This document shows, piece after piece, positions 1 through 11,558 of a DNA stretch of 64,000 bases (positions are counted from its first letter, which is position 1; each line of letters begins with the position of its first letter). The position numbers and the translations under genes were made by a program. This DNA comes from Pestalotiopsis fici W106-1 (Eukaryota; Ascomycota; Sordariomycetes; Amphisphaeriales; Sporocadaceae). The stretch lies in assembly GCF_000516985.1 (NCBI RefSeq), contig NW_006917093.1, positions 2,604,001-2,668,000 on the forward strand, given 5' to 3'. The notes beneath the pieces were generated by a model, which saw only the letters and a list, made by a program, of their open reading frames with translations, was not told the DNA's origin and ran no database searches.

Positions 1-1
1 G

Positions 2-73
2 CTGGCCTTTGTTTTCAGTCTTTTCGTCTACGTCCCAGCTCGTTACCTGGAACTGAAGTTTGTTGGACGATAG
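2..73 (+). CDS. possible 3' end of a gene entering from the left edge
   Basis: One frame is open from the window edge to a TAG at 71-73. It encodes 23 residues: a hydrophobic stretch ending in tyrosine and valine, then a basic tail (ARYLELKFVGR). That composition, a membrane segment followed by a short charged tail, suggests the C-terminus of a membrane protein whose body lies outside the window. The piece is too short to name and could be chance. Confidence 0.25.
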   Translation: MAFVFSLFVYVPARYLELKFVGR

Positions 74-2464
74 ATGGTTGTATACATGTGATGGTCGGAA
101 AGCCTGCCAATTAGATCATATCACCCAAGGCTCACTCCTTGGAATAATAGTGACGACTTCACCCTCCCACATGAACTCGCGCGCCTAGATCTTGTGATAT
201 TTGTGCCCAATCGGAGCAGTTTCGGACTGTTCTTGTCGTTTATTTGTTTGCCATTGATGAGGCACCAATAGGAATGAAGTGCCGACGGTCAGCTTCCCGA
301 CTATTTGGTGACATGCTGACACCCTCAGCACTAAGCTGTGACGATGCCTGGTATATGGTATATAATAGATCCGAGAATAGAACCCGAGAGACCGAAATGC
401 GCCGAAATGAGAGGCAGAAGAGACAGGAAGCAGCAAGAAATGGGCCCAAATCAATAACAAGGCAACATTCACGTGTGCCCAGAGGTGACAATGTCTTGGC
501 TGGTCTTGGAAAAGCTTGATTTGACCTTGACTGGGACACCTGCAAAGTAACCATGGGTAGGTGACTATTCCGCTCCACCCCTGGCTAATAAACCCTGTTA
601 CATTACGCGGAGTAGTATACACTAATGCTGACCTTGAGATCCACCTTGCCAACCTCAGCATGGCTGCCGCCGAATGTGCCCTTTATGCTTTGGATTTCCA
701 TACCTCGACCACGTTGACTGATTGACCACTATACACGGGTCGTGCCGCCAGAAACCTGCTAACTTTGATCTTTTTGAGATCTGAGATGCTAGATTGGGAC
801 TTTGAAAGTTTTATCCCCCTTCGTGGACTGCCCGAACAGCGCCGCGAACACGCCGTGGCTTCAGTCACCAGATGCGGAAATATAAGCGCTTACAGAAATA
901 TTGCATCCGAGGCTTCCCTGAAGGTGACTAGCACAGGGAATAAACCACAACAAGTAATAGCATGGACATTCAGATATTTATCGCCGAAGTCCTTGGCTAC
1001 ATTCTCCCGAGCCCGAACTGCGCGCGATGCTACCGGAATGCATTACATCCATGTGGGCGCTGGGTGTGGCACCTTGCCTGTGCCGAACGCCGGTTACATC
1101 ATGACCAAGCACAACAACAACAACAACAGACGAAAATGCGGCCGACTGTATTGGCTGCCGCCGCGCTGCCACCGCCCTTTTTCCGTTCCTAGGCCTGCAG
1201 GGAAGAATAAAGTGTTCTAGTGAGTAGAAGTTGACGACAGACACTGATTTACACAAGTGCTGATGCGTCTTCGAATTAGACAAACCCGCAACTACTGCCG
1301 ATTACCCGTAGTCTAAGCAATTCGCGGTCCTTCTTAATTCTCGACTGCTATGGAATTGAGTCGAGCTACTTACTTATGCATTCTATCCTGCACAGGCTAG
1401 TGGCACATTGGAAACTCCCGTCAATGTTACTCGAGTCGCGGACTTGGTGTACGACTTATATCCGAGCCATGCCGATCAAATCGGAATGCACACGCATTGC
1501 ACATGCATATGCATATACCATGCACAAAAGAATGACTGTCTGATGACTTCAACAAAAAGAAGCAAAACACTGACAACGGTTTTTTCTTGGCCTCCCTTGA
1601 AGCTTGGCAACACTTTGGTATCCACGAGTTGCGCGTTCAGGCTGACCAATGTCTGTGTTGCTGATGTAAAATTAAGCTTTCACTGTGCCCATCTGCAACA
1701 TGGTCGCGCTCAGAGTGGGAATCTGGTGGGATCAGTGGGAATTCTTCAACCCCACGGATATCCCGCAGCGCCCAGTGATCGACACTGCTCAGTGCAAAAC
1801 TAAACCAGCCTCGCATGCACAGGCATCTGTGCGAAGTGGATTCCATCTCAATTCTTCCGTGTCCTAGTCCCGATTGTCTTGACTATGTATGGACACTTGA
1901 AAGGCCCGTCGGCAGTGAGCAAGCAGCATGTCAGTATACGTAGAAGTGTTTACCATCCGTACTTTCGCATCTTCCCTGATCCTGCCACCAGGAAATTCCG
2001 CTACCTCTTTGGCCTGTCTATACGTCTTTTGCAAGGTCCGGGTCGCACGGCAGATCGCCTTTTCCCCCTCTCTCCCTCTCTTTTCACTACCGTGGACATT
2101 ACGTCGAGACGGAGAAAATCCAGGGCTAGCTTCCAATATCCCTTGAGCAAAGACATGGCTCCTTGGGCAGGGTGTCGGACGGAGCTATGTCGGTATCGCT
2201 GATGCCACTATGATGCCCCTGCAACGATGCCCTTGACGAGACCACTGCTTAGTGGTAGCCCTGGCTCTCATGATTATGGATGTGTGACTGGCCGATCATC
2301 ATCAGGCGGGAACAAGTATAAAGATGTAGATTATGTCTGCAGAAGAAACGAGTTTGTTTCCTTGTAGACACACGGCTAGATCTTGTCTCTGCTTGAGCTC
2401 GCGATACTCTCTTGTCCTCTAGTTGATTGTCCCAAGTCTTTGGTCAAAACACTTTGCAAGAAAG
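74..2464. other. intergenic region, no supported gene
   Basis: Several overlapping open frames of up to about 150 codons exist on both strands, but none has a recognisable domain, an intron-consistent continuation or a family-like pattern. The right end is the promoter of the oxalate decarboxylase gene. A short CAA/CAG-type run lies near 1111-1128. Confidence 0.5.
2317..2323 (+). promoter_or_regulatory. TATA-like element of the oxalate decarboxylase gene
   Basis: TATAAAG lies about 140 nt upstream of the proposed start codon, leaving room for a 5' leader of about 110 nt. It is the only good TATA match in the proximal promoter. Confidence 0.4.
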
Positions 2465-4352
2465 ATGCAGCTGAAAAAGTCGACCGTGGCCTTCGGCCTT
2501 CTGCCAATGGCTCTGGCTCGTCCAGCTCCTCAGTCAGTCAATCCCTATCCCCCATCCTTGATAGTCTTGAGACTTCTTGTTTAAAAGACATTCAGTTCGC
2601 CTGTATCCCGAGATGTATAGCTGACTTCTCTGCAGAATGGATTACGGAGAGAACTCTGGTGACGTCGCTGGTGTCTCCCCTCAGATTCCACAGGCAACCG
2701 CAGCCTCTGGCTCCCTCTACGGAGATGAGAGCCTACTCACCGGCTACGCATCTCGTCCGGCCATCTCGGGAGGTGACTCTGCCGTGGTCGAGGATCCAGA
2801 GCTTGTGAATGGCCAAGAGGCCTCGGAGAAGCTGGGTCTATACCTCGACTTCAACAGTGTCGAGAAGCCTCAACCCATTCGTGGATCCAAGGGCGCCACA
2901 GACCCTGGCCCGAGTAAGTCAAGTTCGTAGTCGCCGGTTTGAGAATGCTTAACTGATTGTTGCCCCAGGAACATTCGAGTATGAGAAGTTGAACCCGGAC
3001 CTCTATGCTCCACCCTCAACAGATCAGGGAGATGTGCCAAACGCCATGTGGCCTCTTGGGTAGGGTACAGAAATACCTTTTTGAAAAGTTCGCGTTTCTA
3101 ACTTGTGTATAGACTTTCCCACAACAAGCTAGGGCAGGACAATGCTGGTTGGGCTCGTCAACAGAACACGGCTGTACTGCCTATTGCAACCAAGATGGCT
3201 GCTGTAGACATGCGTCTTGAGCCTCACGCCTACCGTGAGCTTCACGTAAGTGACCTATGATAGTCTAATCATCCGGATGACGAAAGGCTGACAATTGCAA
3301 TGACATAGTGGCACACGGCCGGTGAATGGGCTCTCATGCTCAAGGGTTCCGTACGGCTGGCAGCCATTGACGACAATGGCAAGAGCTTCATCGATGATAT
3401 CACAGCTGGAGATGTGTGGTTCTTCCCGCCTGGTGTGCCGCACAGCATCCAAGCTCTGGAGGAGGGCTGTGAGTTCATGCTCGTCTTTGACGACGGCGAT
3501 TTCTCCGAGGACGGAACCTTCCTCGCCACCGAAATGTTCATGCGCACACCCACGTCCGTCATGTCCAAGAACCTGCAGGCCAACGTCCAAGAGTTTGAGA
3601 ATGTTCCGGACAAGGAGCTCTTCATCTTCAATGGAACTCCTGCGCCTGCCGATATCAAGGAGCAGAACATTACTTCTTCTTCCGGCTCCTCCGTCGGCAC
3701 CGCGGGTTACACCTATCACTGGTCGCAGCAGGCGCCATACGTAACGCCGGGCGGTTCCGTCAAGATTATCGACCCGACCACGTTCCCCGTGGCCGACATG
3801 TTCTCGGCTGCCCTGGTCGTGGTCGAGCCGGGTGCCATGCGCGAGATCCACTGGCACACGACCTCGGACGAGTGGAACTACTTCCTGCAAGGCAGCGGCC
3901 GCATCACCGTGTTTGCCGCCCCCAGCGCCGCCCGTACGTTTGACTTTACCGCCGGCGACGTTGGCTACATTGAGGCGGCCAACTCGCACTACATTGAGAA
4001 CACGGGCACCGAGGATGTCATTTTCCTCGAGGTTTTGCAGGCGCCCAAGTTTACCGACGTCAGCTTATCTCAGTGGCTGGCGTTGACGCCGCGCCAAGTC
4101 GTCAAGGACACTCTCAACCTGACCGACGAGCTGCTCGACAGCCTGCCCAAGGACAAGACGCTCATCAAGCCAGGCAACACGAACATGACTGCGCTGGCTG
4201 GTGGCGGCAGCAACTTTTTAAGAGGATATAGTCTAAATCGATCCTTTCGTGTCGCTAATGATGATTATAATTTGAGGATAGACATGTCGGCCTTCTTGTA
4301 CATAGTTCACATAAATTTTGTCCCTCTCATCTGGAACCATTGGCGCAAGTGA
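2465..4352 (+). CDS. secreted bicupin oxalate decarboxylase
   Basis: Oxalate decarboxylases split oxalate to formate and CO2 with Mn bound in cupin folds. Five exons fit: 2465-2532, 2636-2913, 2969-3059, 3113-3245 and 3309-4352, giving 537 residues. The N-terminus (MQLKKSTVAFGLLPMALA) is a signal peptide, so the enzyme is probably extracellular. Cupin 1 holds the HWHTAGEW metal motif, made only when intron 4 is removed, followed by FFPPGVPHSIQ. Cupin 2 holds IHWHTTSDEWNYF and the second half GYIEAANSHYIEN. Both Mn sites thus look complete, and a Glu sits in each HxHxxxxE motif. The last 45 or so residues, after KPGNTNM, do not resemble the family and may result from loss of the original stop codon. 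The next gene on the same strand is a secreted protease, but nothing shows co-regulation. Confidence 0.92.
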
Positions 4353-5090
4353 CATTGTGTGAGAATCCCAGCCAAAAGGCCTCCAAATGATTGGTACACA
4401 ACGAATGACAAGCATTGGGGGCTGCATGCAGAAAGAAGCCCAAGAAAGCTTAATTTCACCCGGGATACGTCGCCAGATTTAGTATCACACTCATGGGCAC
4501 TCTAAATCTCCAATGTTGCCATTCTCATCCTTCCCTCGACCTTCTATAAACGGCAAGTATGGTGTTGACCAGTGCGGGGCCCGCGCTGCCTACCAGGTTT
4601 CCGAATCGAGTCGCCTTTGGAATTTGAACTACTCTGTCCATGATTTTGTCCCGTTCATTCCAATTACCTAGTGCGAAAGTTGGCGGTCTGGTGCAATGGG
4701 ATCCTCTAGTTACCATTCTTCTCCTCCTCCCGCAAGTCATTCTAGTGTCGCTTCTCGGAATGGCCAGCCCACCGCCTTAGCAGAGGCCCGAAGCTAGTCC
4801 TCCGAGTCGGGAAGTCAGTTGAGGCAGTCAGATGAACGATTGTCACCTTCCTTACTATGCGAATGTTTTATGTCACTCATTGTCCATCAAGGTAGTAGAA
4901 GTCAGAAAGGGTCTGAAGGCCTACAGAACTGATGTTATAAGACGTGCACTATCCCGTTGTTCATTGCCAAGCTAGCCAAGGGAAACCCAAAGGCACGGAA
5001 CGGCTGCAGCCAAGTTCTATCAACGGAAGAGAAACCACCCCTGTCAGAACGTTTGAAGGGTATCTGCGTCAATACCTATACAGGGTCAAG
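4353..5090. other. intergenic region between oxalate decarboxylase and aspartic protease
   Basis: This holds the 3' flank of the decarboxylase and the promoter of the protease, which are on the same strand. The longest open frames are shadows without family features. No repeat or RNA gene is visible. Confidence 0.5.
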
Positions 5091-6566
5091 ATGATGCAGC
5101 AGACCGGTCTCCTTGGCTTGCTCGCCGCGGCCACTTCCGTCTCGGCGGGCGTGATCAAGGTCCCCTTGAAGACTCGCGCTGCGGGAACAAATGTGCCCGT
5201 CACAGACTGGTTCAATCGAACCGACAACCAGGTATGTATACTCATAGAGATCAAACATATTTGTAAAGCGATTCATTGACTAACTCGTGCTCAGTGGTAC
5301 AGCACCATCTCTGTAAGAAGCCCAAACCATCTTTTTGTTGATAATCCTTGGAGATCCCATCATGATTTCCAGTCTGAATTTCCCGAGACACACCTAGTAG
5401 TAGATGATACAATGATTCAAATCAGGTTACTGACATTGCCATAGATCGGCACGCCCGCTCAAGAATTGTACGTGGGGGGAAGTAATGAGAATATGGCGGT
5501 TTATAGCTAATTGAGTTGGTACAGGTCGGTCCTTTGGGATACTGGCTCCGGTGCCCTGCTCATCCCAAGAAGCACTTGTACGACATGTGGTGACAAGACC
5601 CTGTTCGACTCTTCAAAGTCCTCGTCGTTTTCCAATACGCCCGGCACACGGCAACAGGCTCTCTTCTCTACTGGCGCCGACTCGATCCCATTCACCGTAC
5701 CAGAGGGTGCCGTGGGCAACCTGGTTCACGAGAAAGTAGCAATCGGTGATCTGATTGTCGACAGCCAGGAGATGCTGCTATGCAGCAAATATGCCGCGGC
5801 TCTGGATGTCATGCCCATTGATGGCATCATGGGTATGGGCCCGTACCAGGCCAACAGCGCCGAAAAGTCGTGGTACTGGAACCTCTACGAGAACGGCCTC
5901 CTCGACTCGCCCGTCTTCTCCTTCTACACGCCGGCGGGCGACATTGACGGCGGTGAGATCACGCTCGGAGGTATCGACGACACCAAGTACGAGGGCGCTC
6001 TCAACTACACGGCATTCACATCGGGCGGTTTCAACCTTGCGCAGTCCTCCGTCTTGATTAACGGTAAAGCCTTTACCGGAACATCCGCCAAGGGCACTGC
6101 AATCCTGGATACTGGTACTGCGTTCATGCAGACCCCTAGCTATGCTGTTGCCAAGCAGTTGTATGCTCAGATCTCGTCCAAGATTACACAGATCGATTCG
6201 GCTGGAGCCTGGGGAGCTGTATGTTGTGATCCGATCCTTCACTAAATGAGTATCGTATGCTGACATTGTCATCATTAGGAATGCGATGTTCTCGACTCTG
6301 TCGCACCTGACCTGACCTTTGTGCTCGGACCGACCGGCTCAGCACTAAAGCTCACCATTCCCAAGAGCTCGTTCAACCTCGGCGAGTACCCCGGACAGCC
6401 GGGCATTTGCCAGGCCGTATTCAACAACCCGCTGAGCCCCTTTGGTGCGTGGCTGGTCGGATCACCGCTCCTCAAGCAGTACTACACGGCATGGGATGGT
6501 GTAAACAAGAAGATTGGCTGGGGACAGCTGAAGGGCAACGGAACTGCTAAACTTGAGTTTGCATAG
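5091..6566 (+). CDS. secreted pepsin-like aspartic protease (family A1)
   Basis: An endopeptidase of the pepsin clan using two catalytic aspartates. Five exons (5091-5231, 5295-5312, 5445-5467, 5525-6218, 6279-6566) give 387 residues; exons 2 and 3 are only 18 and 23 nt. The start (MMQQTGLLGLLAAATSVSA) is a signal peptide. The first active site, reading LSVLWDTGS, appears only after joining exons 3 and 4 (Asp66); the second is AILDTGTAF (Asp256). The flap region is diverged. The stretch between signal peptide and mature core is only about 30 residues, shorter than the usual inhibitory prosegment. No GPI-type C-terminal hydrophobic tail is present, so it is probably released. The second ATG at 5094 could serve equally. 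Confidence 0.92.
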
Positions 6567-7256
6567 TTCTAATGTTGCTTGCAGAAGCCATGGAAGGTCC
6601 ACTATTAGTATATTAGTATCTCTGAATGTACGAAGTACACGCTGTATGCTCATAAGGTGTGGCTAAGACGAGTCTCTTGTGATGCAGCTTCCCGTATTCC
6701 CAGGGATCCGGAAAGTTTGTCGCAGACTGTACAAGAGGTGATAATGATTCCTCACCATAATGTCAAGGAAGTCCAGTCCAGGCCCAAGAGACCTTTCATG
6801 ACATATCAATGTCCGTCTCTAGTTCAACTTACTTTAGCCTAGTTCAAGTGCCAGGATGATGATGTAGGTGGGAAGGGAAAATGGTCGCCAATGGACATGG
6901 CAGCAGCGGGCGGCCCTGGCCTGGACCTTGGTAGAGAACCCCGCAATAATGGCCCCGCCATCACAACGCCTACGATAACAGTCGTCGCCCTTCTTGTGAT
7001 CCCATCTACCAAACTCATCTCATACTACTCTCAACAAAGCTGCTCTACTCTTGGTGGGCACCGACTTCAGATGCGGTGACATCCGTTTGCTCTCGATCTC
7101 TAGGAGGGAAACAACGTGGCCAAGGAACAAGAACCAGAACCCATCGACTACCTACAACCTCGCAAAACCTAATTCTCCGACATTCATCGAGGCACGAGCG
7201 CGGACAGCACGCGTGTGCAGCTATTATATACACATTTCCCATTCAATTTCACAACC
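6567..7256. other. intergenic region upstream of the E2 gene
   Basis: It contains the protease 3' flank and the promoter of the ubiquitin-conjugating enzyme. No supported gene, RNA or repeat was seen. Confidence 0.5.
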
Positions 7257-8014
7257 ATGTCGTCATCTTCACAGACTACGGGCGCGGCGCGTCTACTTCA
7301 GCGACAGTTTAATGAGATGCGCAAGTCCAAAGACCTCTCTGGCGTCTCTGTCGGTCTGGTCAATGACAACAATGTCTTTGTGTGGCAAGTCGGCATCATG
7401 ATCAATGATGATTGCAAGTACTACGGCGGTACGTTCTCCAGCTCTTCTGACCTCTTACACCATAGCCAGTCTTCCCGAGATGGGAGAGGGAGAGAGAGGG
7501 AAAGTCTCAGCTCTGAACGCCACGAGAAACTCTCTTTTAGCTTTCGGGCCTTTCCTTTACTTGCCTTCCGTCTGGTTTCTACTCGTGCATCTGCTTGGTC
7601 TAGTACCTTTGCATGTCTTTATGCTAACAATCTCTCCTCTTCCGTGTAGGCGGCTGTTTCAACGCGACCCTAAGCTTCCCGCCCGAATACCCGCACATGC
7701 CGCCCAAGCTCGTCTTTCAGACGCCGGTCCCGTTCCACCCCAACATTTACGCCAACGGGGAGCTGTGCATCTCGATCCTGCACCCGCCCGAGGAGGACAA
7801 GTACGGGTACGAGAGTGCCGCAGAGCGCTGGAGCCCCGTCCAGACCCCCGAGACCATCCTCGTCAGCGTCTTGTCCCTGTTCAACGAACCCAACGACGAG
7901 AGCCCCGCCAACCTCGACGCCGCCAAGCTCCTGCGCGAGGAGCGCGAGGGCAAAAATAAGGATTTCCGCCGTCGGGTGCGCAAGTGTGTTCGCGAGAGTC
8001 TGGGCGAGGACTGA
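7257..8014 (+). CDS. ubiquitin-conjugating enzyme E2, Ubc7/UBE2G1 type
   Basis: An E2 that accepts ubiquitin on its active-site cysteine and passes it to substrates with an E3. Two exons (7257-7428 and 7650-8014, intron 221 nt) give 178 residues, the usual length of a bare UBC domain. The core HPNIYANGELCISILH carries the catalytic cysteine (about Cys96). It is followed by PPEEDKYGYESAAERWSP, the acidic insertion characteristic of the Ubc7/G-type class, and by the EPNDESPANLDAAK helix region. The insertion and the end of the protein resemble UBE2G1/fission yeast Ubc15 slightly more than UBE2G2, so a direct ERAD role is less certain. There is no membrane anchor. It converges on the ALG1 gene. 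Confidence 0.93.
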
Positions 8015-8538
8015 GCGGGAGCTAGTGCCGATACGACTGCCATACTTGATGCGGGAGAGTTGTACTGGTGGTTGAGAGGCAGCATATACAAGATGGATTT
8101 GAATTTGGATTATACTACATCACCACATATCGATTTCAGCGATTCGATTTTCAAGGGCTGGGCGCATTACACGCGAGCGTTGATGAGAAGCTCGTCGTAG
8201 TGGAGAAATATTTTGTTTTCATGGTTGATTGGTACTCAGGAATCAGGCAGCCCAGGGTTCTGCAGGAGGATTGAACCTTGGACCACACCAAGAGTATCTT
8301 CACTTCATAGCTAGTCTACCATGACTGGAGGAAAGTGGTTGGTCGGGCGTTCAGGTCTGCATTATATTAGGGCGTCCAGGCAGGGCGTCCAGGCAGCGCA
8401 TTTCAAAAATATCAAAGCCTATCTTTCCAGTACATTTCGCAGATTCACATGATTACAAGGTGAGTGATGAGTCACTTGTGAACGAGAAAAGAGTCGTCTG
8501 CAGACGGTATACAAGAGAACCTAGGTAACGGAGTCTGT
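8015..8538. other. convergent 3' flank between E2 and ALG1
   Basis: Both neighbouring genes end here, so it should hold two terminator/poly(A) regions. It contains a 13-nt unit, GGGCGTCCAGGCA, present twice in tandem around 8370-8396. No gene is supported. Confidence 0.5.
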
Positions 8539-9960
8539 CTACTCTATGACGCCAAATACGCGCCCAAGTGTACGATCCCATTCCTCGTCCCACCTCAGGC
8601 TGCCCTCTTTTTGGGCGCCTCCACGAAGTGTTCGGAGCTCATCCATGCCACTATCACTGAATAGTCGGGCTAGAATGACGGCCAGCTCGGATGCCGTCTC
8701 AAAGCCGCAGCCGTTTTGTCCTTCCTTGACCAATTCGCCAAAGCTCTCGTACTTGGAGTAGGCTGCGACCGGAAGACCAGAGCCAAACATATCCACAACC
8801 TTCATGGGCAAGTCGACTCCCGAGCTGGACATGTGTAAACAAATGCCGAGATCTGCACAGCTAAGCAGCATGGCGTAGTCCTCCATGCTCAGCCAGGCAG
8901 TCAAGATTCGAATGTTGGGCAGCTTGCCATCCTTTTGTAGTAATGCAATCTTTTCCTGGTAGTAGGATTTCTGCGGGCCCTTGCCCGTGATGATGGCAAT
9001 AATGGGGCGCGGTGCGTCCTGGGCGTACTCGACCAGAGCGTCCAGCAGGAGTGAAAAGTCTTCGTCGGGCGTCCAGCTCGTGCTGCTGACAATCAGCTTG
9101 GTTTCTCCGGCCAGGATATTCTGGGCCAAGTCCTTGGTCTCGGGCAGCCGCTCCAGGAAACCCTTGCGGTCAGGAATCGAACTGAGGGGTTGGAAGATGG
9201 CGGCTGGCCGGTCGTGCAGGGTCAAGATTGGCGTCTTGATATTGTAAGGAGCCTCTTTGAGTTGTCGCTCCATGGCATGGGTGACGGTAATGTTTGCAGT
9301 GGGTGCTACTTGTCCCAACACGCATTCGTATATCTTGGAAATCTTGACAAATGGGTGATTGGATCCCTTGGTGCCAGCCAGAATAGTCCAGCCATAGTTG
9401 TGCCAGTCAATCATCAAATGGGTATTCCTCAGGACCGAGATGAGAAGGGCAATGAATAATGTTGGTATAGATGGAGGGTTCTGTACCAGCAGCCATCGTG
9501 CTGGCTGGGTCTCATAGCCCAGCACCCAAAAGAGACTCCAGATTTGCCATAAAACTTTCAAAGGCCCAGTGATTATGAATGGGAGTGACTTTGACTTCAA
9601 GATGACTGGAGGTAAGGCCAGCGAGTGAACAGCCACCTTGGCGTTGCTGGCTAATTCGGGATGAAGTGGCGATTCTGCAGTGGCTTTAGTATAGGAAATC
9701 AATTGGTGCTGAAATCATGAGAGAATACCATTGTAACCAATCAGGTCGACGCTACCGCCGTGTTGGGCAATACTAAGAGCATGATATTGCATCCGGGGCG
9801 AGCGTCCAATATCGCCCAGAACCAAGACCTGGACCCGAACGGACTCGGGTGAGGCGGGTGAGTGCTTCACATGTCGGGAGGGCAAGAGGATGACCAGGAT
9901 GACTGCCGTTGCGATCCAGCCTAGAATGGTGGTGACAAGCAGCAGTGTGAGAAGTGTCAT
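8539..9960 (-). CDS. alg1: ALG1 chitobiosyldiphosphodolichol beta-mannosyltransferase
   Basis: This enzyme adds the first mannose (beta-1,4) to GlcNAc2-PP-dolichol on the cytosolic face of the ER, an early step of N-glycan precursor assembly. Two exons (9729-9960 and 8539-9674) give 455 residues. The N-terminus is a single membrane anchor ([20 protein letters not shown]). The glycosyltransferase part follows: [19 protein letters not shown], the [12 protein letters not shown] region, and the C-terminal donor site with [31 protein letters not shown]. This is typical of GT33. The start is the ATG at 9960. An alternative acceptor 9 nt upstream would add three residues at the intron junction without changing frame. 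Confidence 0.95.
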
Positions 9961-11558
9961 TGTCACGAGACTCCCACAGAAAAGAGAGAGACAGTTGGTT
10001 GTGTGAGCGGGTGAAGGAGCGGCGCGGCAGATTGCCGAGATCGAACCCGCTCAGGTGCTCCTATCTCTCTAGATCTGTCCGCCGCGATCTGTCCTTGCTT
10101 ACAGACAGGGCCAGGGATATGAGTCCTGTTTGCTGACTGATGAGAAACCTCTGTGGGTAATCTGTAGTTTTTTTTTTTTACGTGGGTCTCAGAATGGAAG
10201 GCCGTTGTAAAGGTTGATGAACGTGGCACCCACGTTTAGCTCAAACATGGCTTTTTTCGAATATCGTTGACACTTGGCGCTAAGAGGAAGGTCAGACGAA
10301 AACCCCAAGCACATACAAAGTGTGTCTGTTGCCTTGTACTTTTGAGACGTGTGGGCCTGGCTAAAAAGATGATTTGGATATCATGGTCAAAATGTCTCGG
10401 ACAATTAAGGTATCAACATACAGTAGGGGTCCTTCAACGTCTGGGGCAATTTTTGGCGCTTGAATTTCCCATTCAAAGTTGAGAACCCTGAGGCCGTGGT
10501 TTTGGTGATGACGTGGTAGTATTGAATGACTGGATAGCTGCCGCGCGTGTGCTATGTTGTGCGCACTGACAATGGGGTCACTAAAATGTTCCTAGCTGGC
10601 AATAGATTCACGTCTTGCTAGTTCGTCCTATGAGAGGGCATTGATCAATACCTTGCATCTCATATGTAGCTTGCTTGCTTACAAGTCAACTGCCCAGGTG
10701 CTGGGACCTGCAGAAGCGCATTCTAGGTATATCGCTTGATACATGCTATAGCATAAAGTAGATGCCTTGATCCCCTTGCTCATGCAACTGGAAATATCGA
10801 ATCAAATCTCTCCCTTCTTGGCCATAGATACCAGTAGTGCAATTGTCTCCCTCATCGTATTGGCATTATGTACTAGAATTTAGCAGACCGCTTGCAGGGG
10901 CCCAATGAGATGGGATGGGGTCAATCTCTAGCGCCTCCGGAGTGATAGATCGACAAGACGGAGCGGAGAGAGACATTGATGGCCCAAAATGGACAATTAC
11001 TACAATAAAGAAAGAGCTGCATCATTCGGTTCTCCCTCGTGAAATGATCAGGTTCATTAGTCTTCACTCTGTTGACTACTGCTATACTTTCATCTGGTCT
11101 AGAGTTTACTACACACTTCATTAAAGCTCCTGGACAATTGTCTCGTGGTTTCTGAGTCGTAACGGTGGTACCTAGAAACCGTCTTGTCTTGTCCGTCCAC
11201 TACCCGCTTCGATAGGTCCAGTACCTTGCTTGACCTTCCTCTCTACGTTGGGCTAGCGCTGGGGTCCCCCTTTGCACCTCCCACCCACCCGTCGCTGGTT
11301 GCACACCCGGCTTCGGGACGAGTCAAGACAAGGTAAAAGCACACAGCTTCCAATCTTGTCGCTACTGTACAGGCTCTTGTGCTTGGCCAACTCTCGTCTT
11401 GCTAGATCCCTGAGGCTCAATCTCAACTCAAGCGACATCTTCTTCTTTGGGCACATGTTCCAATGAGGAATTGATTGAGACCCACGTCGAGTCGCATTGG
11501 CTCTACCTTCCCCTCCGGCGAAGCTACCACCAGCCAGCATCACCCGCCCCCCGACGCG
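9961..11558. other. divergent promoter region between ALG1 and the zinc transporter
   Basis: About 1.6 kb separates two divergently transcribed genes. A T-run lies at about 10171-10179. No open frame with family features was found; several CT-rich tracts precede the transporter start. Confidence 0.5.

Noticed and set aside
185..661. 158-codon minus-strand frame and overlapping frames near the left edge
   Set aside because: No family features, low plausibility of composition, and mutually overlapping frames on both strands.
8240..8330. B-box-like GGTTCAATCC on the minus strand suggesting a tRNA
   Set aside because: The flanking bases do not form a T stem, and no A box or acceptor stem can be folded.
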